This document shows, in pieces, positions 58,331 to 64,000 of a stretch of DNA of 64,000 bases. Each line of letters starts with the position of its first letter. The stretch's first letter is position 1. The position numbers and the translations under genes were made by a program. Source of the stretch: Cryptomeria japonica (taxonomy: Eukaryota > Streptophyta > Pinopsida > Cupressales > Cupressaceae). The stretch spans positions 167,507,521 through 167,571,520 of the forward strand of contig NC_081406.1 in the NCBI RefSeq assembly GCF_030272615.1. The letters run 5' to 3'. The notes under the pieces were generated by a model, which did no database searches, was not told the origin of the DNA, and worked only from the letters and a program-made list of their open reading frames with translations.

Positions 58331-58861
58331 TAATTTGAATTATTTTGTTAATTCAGGGGACAATACCTAAAGTAAAATTGGTGGTATTGTAAACACATAA
58401 TAAACCATATAAAAGTTCCATTTCATTTGATATATGTAAAAATCATGCAATTTTGGGCAAACTCATGAAAGAGGTGTAGGCCCTTGAATCTATCTAATTT
58501 GGGAAAACTCATGGTAGAGATGTATGCTCGAGTCCATACGAGTTAGGAAAACTCGTGAAGGAGTTGTATTAATGTGGACTCCATGAGAGCTGCTACGAAT
58601 TGGCTAACTTGAGAGACGAGATGTATAACACAACTTGACAAACTCATTCTAAGAGTTGTATGCCCATCACTATATTAATTGTATTTGAATTGAGCTTATT
58701 TATAAGCTTTCAAAGAAGCTGAACAGTCACTACATTTATGTGCTCATTGAAAATCAAAGAGACAATCAATATTGAAAGGTTATTACATTTCTATGAGGAC
58801 AAAAATTATTTAAAGATTAAAATATTTCATTTAGTTGAATACTCTGACTTATTTCTGATCA
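58331..58861 (-). mobile_element. Array LTR 2
   Basis: Plus-strand start TAATTTGAATTATTTTG (TG terminus mutated) and end TTTCTGATCA. Confidence 0.85.
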
Positions 58862-59902
58862 TTCCTCCCCTCTTGAAAGGCAATAGGCTCCATTGCCTAA
58901 TCATCTTCCAAATAAAATGCTGCCATGCAACTTGAAGGTGCTAGATAAGAGCCTCAACTAGAGATTTCTTTCACCAAGAGTCTAAAGGTGTTAAAATTTG
59001 CTTGATTCCATAGTAATTAGGATCACTGCTTGAAAAACATTGATTCAATCTTGACACAACCTCCTTGTATAGGCATTAATGGAGTCCAAAATGCTACTAT
59101 TAATTTTTATCCACCCAGGTAAGGGAGATTGAAGTAGGTGCTCTTCTTCCACTCTATAGTCACGTTAATGTGTAACATGCCAAACATCATCTTTGGAAGC
59201 AATAAAATAAAACCACCAGCCAATCTAGTTCAAAATGTGTACCCACAATTTATTTATAATTATGTAGATGGAAGTTCCAATCCTTGGCCTATCCACCACT
59301 CTAAAATATTTCTGGGCAAATTTGAGAGAAAGAAAGTCCATCAATGACTATATTTTTGACATGTACAAATGGCAGAATCTTTGCATATGATTTTTCTTAC
59401 AAATGATGTTGTTTTTGATAGTTTGCAGCAGTATAGCAATCCACAAAAACTTGATAATGAGGTACTTTATTTTCAATGTGTTAGAATCTATGCTTGGTTG
59501 CAAAATATATTATAATTGAAAGTCTATAATATAGGTAGAATCTATAGTTTAGAAGGTAAAACATTTGTCTGACAGCCAACAGTCACCAATCTTGTTTCTC
59601 TATGCATAAGCCTATGAAACAAACTAGATTTGCATGATGCTAATGGATGTTACCTTATTTTAAAATCTTCAGTCACCCTGACTTGAGAAGTCTAATTTCA
59701 TGATAGGAACAAGATTGTTGTCTTGTGAGATGACTGACATGGACATGGAAAGAAACACTCCTTATTAATAGTGGGCTCACTGGTTTTGAGCTTATTGTAG
59801 AGACACCATACTGTAAATTGAGAAATGATTAGAGTCAAGTAAATGTCAAAGAAGGAACCTTGTATATGCACTTGAAATGATCAAACCTGGCTCTGATACC
59901 AC
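58862..59902 (-). mobile_element. Array internal region 2
   Basis: It has the best preserved PBS: the plus strand AAACCTGGCTCTGATACCA (59883-59901) is complementary to 19 bases of the initiator methionine tRNA PBS. Confidence 0.85.
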
Positions 59903-60432
59903 TGATTTGAATTATTTTGTTAATTCAAGGGAAAATACCCAAAGTAAAATTGGTGGTATTGTAAACACATAATAAACCATGTAAAAGTTCCATTTCATTC
60001 AATATATGTAAAAATCATACAATTTGGGGAAAACTCATGAAAGAGATGTATGCCCTTTAATCTATCCAATTTGGGAAAACTCATGGTAGAGATATATGCT
60101 TGAGTCCATACAAGATAGGCAAAATCGTGAAGGAGTTGTATTCATGTGGACTCCACAAGAGCTGATACAAATTGGCTAACTCGACAGATGAGATGTATAT
60201 CATAGCTTGACAAAACCATCCTAAGAGTTGTATGCTCGTCACTCTATCTATTGTATTCAAATTGAGCTTATTTATAAGCTTTCAGAGAAGCTAAATAGTC
60301 ACTACATTTATGTGCTCATCAAAAATCGAAGAGACAATCCAATTGAAAGGTTATTACATTTCTATGAGGAAAAAAGTTGTTTAAAGATTAAAATATTTCA
60401 TTTAGTTGAGTACTCTGACTTATTTTTTATCA
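59903..60432 (-). mobile_element. Array LTR 3
   Basis: Plus-strand ends TGATTTGAATTATTTTG and TTTTTTATCA. Confidence 0.85.
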
Positions 60433-61476
60433 TCCCTCCCCTCTTGAAAGGAAATTGGCCCCATTTCCTAATCATCTTCCAAATAAAATGCTGCCATGCA
60501 ACTTGAAGGTGCTAGATGAGAGCCTCTGCTAGAGATTTCTTTCACTAAGAGTCTAAAGGTGTTAAAAGTTGCTTCATTCCACAGTAATTAGGATCACTGC
60601 TTGAAAAACATTGATTCAATCTTGACACAACCTCCTTGTATAAGTAGAAATGGAGTCCAAAATGCTATTATTAATTTTTATCCACCTAGGTAAGGGATAT
60701 TGAAGTAGGTGCTCTTCCTCCACTCTATAGTCACATTAATGTGTAACATGCTAGACATCATCTTTGAAAGCAATAAAATAAAACCACCAGCCAATCTAGT
60801 TCAGAATGTGTACTCACAATTTATTTGTAATTATGTAGATGGAAGTTCCAATCCTTGGCCTGTCCATCACTCTAAAATATTTCTTGGCAAAATTTGAGAG
60901 AAAGAAAGGCCATCGATGACTATATTTTTGACGTGTACAAATGGCAACACCTTTGCATATGATTTATCTTACAAATGATGTTGTTTTTTATAGTTTGTAG
61001 TAGTATAGCAATCCACAAAAACTTGATAATGAGGTACTTTATTTTCAATATATGTTAGAATCTATGCTTGGTTGCAAAATATCTTATAGTTGAAAGTCTA
61101 TAATACATGTACAATCTATAGTTTAGAAGGTAAAATGTTTGTCAGATAGCCAATAGTCACCAATATTCTCCCTCTATGTATAAGCCTATGAAACAAACCG
61201 GATTTACATGATGCTAATGGACGTTACCTTATTTTCCAATCTTTAGTCACCCTAACTTGAGAAGTCTAATTTCATGATAGGAACAAGAGTATTATCTTGT
61301 GAGATGACTGACATGAACATGGAAAGAAATGCTCCTTATTAATGGTGGGCTCACTAGTTTTGAGCATACTATTGAGACACCATACTGTAAATTGAGAAAT
61401 GATTAGAGTCAACTAGATGTCAAAGAAGGCACCTTGTAGACGCATCTGAAATGATCAAACCTAGCTCTGATACCAC
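60433..61476 (-). mobile_element. Array internal region 3
   Basis: Same structure as the other two: PPT complement at left, PBS complement AAACCTAGCTCTGATACCA at right with one change from copy 2. Confidence 0.85.
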
Positions 61477-62003
61477 TGATTTGAATTATTTTGTTAATTT
61501 AGAGGACAACACCCAAAGTAAAATTGGTGGTATTGTAAACACACAATAAACCATGTAAAAGTTCCAATTCATTCAATATATGTAAAAATCATACAATTTT
61601 GGGCAAACTCATGAAAGAGATGTATGCCCTTGAATCTATCTAATTTGGGATAACTTGTGGTAGAGATGTATGCTCGAGTCCATACAAGTTAGACAAACTC
61701 ATGAAGGAGTTCTATTCATGTGGACTCCATGAGAGATTATACAAATTGGCTAACTCTACAAGTGAGATGTATATCACAAATTGACAAACTTGTCCTAAGA
61801 GTTTTATGTTCGTCACTCTATCTATTGGATTTGAATTGATCTTTTTTTTTTCAAAGAAGCTGAATAGTCACTATATTTATGTCCTCATCGGAAATTGAAG
61901 AAACAATCCAATATTGAAAGGTTATTACATTTCTATGAGGACAAAAATTAGTTAAAGATTAAAATATTTCATTTAATTGAATACTCTAACTTTTTTCTGA
62001 TCA
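61477..62003 (-). mobile_element. Array LTR 4
   Basis: Plus-strand ends TGATTTGAATTATTTTG and TTTTCTGATCA, followed by TSD ATGGG. It has an unusual T run near 61845 with a small deletion. Confidence 0.85.
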
Positions 62004-62008
62004 ATGGG

Positions 62009-62424
62009 TGATCTTGCAATATATTAAGATGAGGATTAGAAGCATGGCACATATTTATTACCCTAAATAAATTCACATATTTTTGGTGTACTCTTGTTAT
62101 TCTCATATTCTTGATCAACCAAAAATAGGAATCCCATGATGATAGGAACATGTTTATAGTAATCATAGATATTCATGGATTAGACATACCAAACATGAAG
62201 TATACACATAAAAAATGGAGCATACATTTGAAGACATGAAGCATACACATGAACATAAGAAATGATGAGCATTTAGTGAATAAGAAGATTATGATAAACA
62301 TTATGACTAGCTAATTATCCTATAACCAACCATTGCTTAGTTTGGTAGGAAAATCAAAAGGGTGCTAGTAAACTACCCAACCCAACTATGCCTAAGAGTG
62401 CGTCACATCCAAATCATGGCCATT
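62009..62424. other. Interval right of the array, no gene seen
   Basis: It should continue the sequence left of 56780 (the gypsy internal region). It is AT-rich and shows no clear coding domain. A short repeat of ACATGAAG..ATACACAT occurs near 62194-62250. Confidence 0.45.
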
Positions 62425-62900
62425 TGCCTCATATCCCACAAGAGCTAGGAATATCCAACTATGACCAATTCCATACCTTGGGGAAACTAAATTCATTACT
62501 TGGCCCACAAGAGGCAGGAATATCCAACTATGACGAATCCCATCCCTTGGGGTTGTCAATTCATCACTTGGTCCACAAGAGGTAGGAATGTCTAACTATG
62601 ACTAATTAAATCCTTTGGGGTAATCAATTCATCACTTGCTACACAAGAGGCTATAATATCCAACAATGACCAATTCCATCCATTGGGGTAACCAATTCAT
62701 CACTTGGCCCATAAGAGGCATGAATTTCCAACTATGACCAATTCCATCCCTTGGGGTAATTAATTCATCACTTGGCCCACAAGAGGTAGAAATGTAGACA
62801 ATTATGACCAGTTCCATCCCTTGTGGTAATCAATGCATCACTTGGCCCACAAGAGGCGATAATGTCCAACTATGGCCAATTCCATCCCTTTAGGTTAAAG
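62425..62900. repeat. Minisatellite, seven units of about 68 bp
   Basis: CCCACAAGAGG-type landmarks recur at 62435, 62504, 62572, 62640, 62708, 62776 and 62846. Each unit contains TCATCACTTGGCCCACAAGA, TATCCAACTATGACCAATTC and CATCCCTTGGGGTAA with substitutions. There are no unique spacers between the units. Frames crossing it (62388-62585 plus, 62632-62817 minus) are products of the repetition. Confidence 0.9.
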
Positions 62901-63004
62901 TTTCAATGTTACGATTTTTTTAATTTTTTTCTTTTTTATTAATGAGGTTGATTGGATAATTCGTTTCTATATCTTGAGGATGCAAGGGTTGAAGAAGACA
63001 AATG

Positions 63005-64000
63005 GATACTGAGAGGGGGGTGAATCAATGTGTTATAATTTTTTTTAAAATCAAGTGTGCATATGTTAAGAATACAATGCAAATGAGAACACACACACAT
63101 AAGAATCAATCCACCAAACAAGATTTACAAGGAAAACCCACAGTGGGAAAAACAATGGTTAGAAATGTTGTTGGAGTCTATTGTTCCAATCCAGCCTCAT
63201 AGTGAATAACAGATTATAATAAAGTTTTATGGGCACCAACCCAAAGGAGCACCAACCCCTATATTTTGAACACCAACTCAAGGAGCACCAACCCCCTAAC
63301 AATTTAGAGCACCTACTCAAGGAGAACCTACCCCTATTCTAAGCACCCACTCAGAGAAATACAATAATATCAAGTTTTTACAATGCAATGATAAAAAACC
63401 TATTACAAATATGTTTTGTAACACTTACAAATTTCTCACACCTTGAGAATGGATTTCTCTATTTGTTGATGTTCTTCCTTTGTTTTATCTTCTTCCTCTA
63501 TCTGATTGTCTTCTCCCTGCTTTTGATTCACCTTGTTGAATATTATCTACTCTCTCTTCACTGTTTCTTCTTCTATAGCTTCTTATTTTTTCTTGGTGGC
63601 AACTCACTCTACTTATCAACCACTCATAGTATTCTAGTTGAGATTATTTTTATTTCCACCTCTACCTCAATCAAATCACATTTACTACCCTGCTCAATCA
63701 GCTTTGCATCAGAGTATGTTTTCTCTCCAAATCTGCATTTTAAAATTAATATATTGTCTTTCACAGATCTGGTCTGTAGAAAATTGGATTTGCTTTCTTC
63801 GATCAAACATCTACATTAAATGACTCTTCTCTATTTTGATAAATGTTCTCTGTACTGAGTTTCTATTTTTATAAAACTCAATCTGTCAAACAGATTTGAT
63901 TCTGCCTCTATCAATCACCTCGAGCCCTTCAACCATCTATAACTGATTCTCCATTAGTGAAATCTCCATCTTCTTGCAGAGATTGGATCAACTACACTTG
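63005..64000 (-). mobile_element. Copia-type LTR, incomplete at the window edge
   Basis: The plus strand shows the inverted copia leader module seen elsewhere: TACTGAGAGGGGGGTGAATC at 63007 and AAAACCCACAGTGGGAAAAA at 63133. The element is therefore on the minus strand and the LTR extends right, past the window. No PBS is recognisable to the left. Between 63230 and 63355 there are repeated units AGCACCAACCCC / CACC(A/T)ACTCAAGGAG. The 143-codon frame at 63388-63819 is Phe/Leu/Ser-rich pyrimidine sequence and not a supported gene. Confidence 0.55.

Larger units (their letters stand above)
56785..62003 (-). mobile_element. Tandem array LTR-int-LTR-int-LTR-int-LTR of a non-coding LTR element
   Basis: Four LTRs (56785-57289, 58331-58861, 59903-60432, 61477-62003; 505, 531, 530 and 527 bp) alternate with three internal regions (57290-58330, 58862-59902, 60433-61476; 1041, 1041 and 1044 bp). 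Each internal region has a PBS complement at its right end and a PPT complement (TTCCTCCCCTCTTG-like) at its left end, so all units point to the minus strand. A single TSD, ATGGG (56780-56784 and 62004-62008), brackets the whole array. No minus-strand frame reaches 60 codons. This is a non-coding, TRIM/LARD-like element in multimeric form. Confidence 0.9.

Noticed and set aside
57566-60897. A 62-69 codon plus-strand frame conserved three times (57566, 59138, 60709)
   Set aside because: It is antisense to the LTR element and repeats only because the internal region is tandemly multiplied. Conservation follows from duplication.
62425-62900. Regular 68-bp repeats resembling a CRISPR array
   Set aside because: The whole unit repeats with substitutions and there are no unique spacers; the context is a plant genome full of retrotransposons.
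63388-63819. 143-codon frame rich in Phe, Leu and Ser
   Set aside because: Pyrimidine-rich LTR sequence; apparent membrane segments come from T-rich composition.

Overview
This window looks like nuclear DNA of a seed plant with a large, retrotransposon-filled genome; a gymnosperm such as a conifer is my best guess. That is an inference from old, deeply nested LTR elements and low gene density, not from a diagnostic gene. I see no intact host gene. Almost all recognisable sequence is transposable elements, mostly Ty1/copia, with some Ty3/gypsy, one LINE and one unusual tandem array of a non-coding LTR element. I reconstructed boundaries from LTR ends, primer binding sites (PBS), polypurine tracts (PPT) and target-site duplications (TSD) read directly from the sequence.

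Left part (1-12949). Three diverged copies of a repeat module (about 20-790) are followed by two gypsy-type LTRs (1100 and 1309-2003). Next is a plus-strand copia element, Copia-1 (2004-11966), with a decayed gag-pol. Its 5' LTR is split by a minus-strand LINE (2061-5469) flanked by a perfect 13-bp TSD. Copia-1 itself sits against the PPT of an older element whose 3' LTR is 11993-12949.

Middle part (12950-32580). A minus-strand copia, Copia-C, is the host for several later insertions. Copia-D (15717-25444, TSD ATCCA) lies in its reverse transcriptase region and carries a 2.4-kb solo LTR, E, in its own right LTR. A solo LTR (28372-29444, TSD ATATA) and the non-autonomous element F (29615-32489) lie in Copia-C's right LTR. 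F has no gag-pol but carries a single coiled-coil-like reading frame of unknown function.

Right-centre part (32581-53790). Gyp-G (33668-41279) is a gypsy element with gag and a protease remnant but no reverse transcriptase or integrase. Its PBS matches tRNA-Trp, and a hairpin module is repeated in its LTRs and leader. A short possible LRR-receptor exon lies at 42361-42430. Copia-I (44096-51786, TSD ACAAA) is the best preserved element: its 1394-codon gag-pol frame is broken by only five stop codons. It is inserted in an old, internally deleted copia, Copia-H.

Right part (53791-64000). A gypsy (possibly chromovirus) 3' end at 56222-56784 contains a tandem array, LTR-int-LTR-int-LTR-int-LTR (56785-62003), bounded by a 5-bp TSD (ATGGG). 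A seven-copy minisatellite of about 68 bp (62425-62900) and another copia-type LTR running off the window end (about 63005-64000) follow. The five-base TSDs are what LTR-element integrases make; the 13-bp TSD of the LINE is typical of target-primed reverse transcription.
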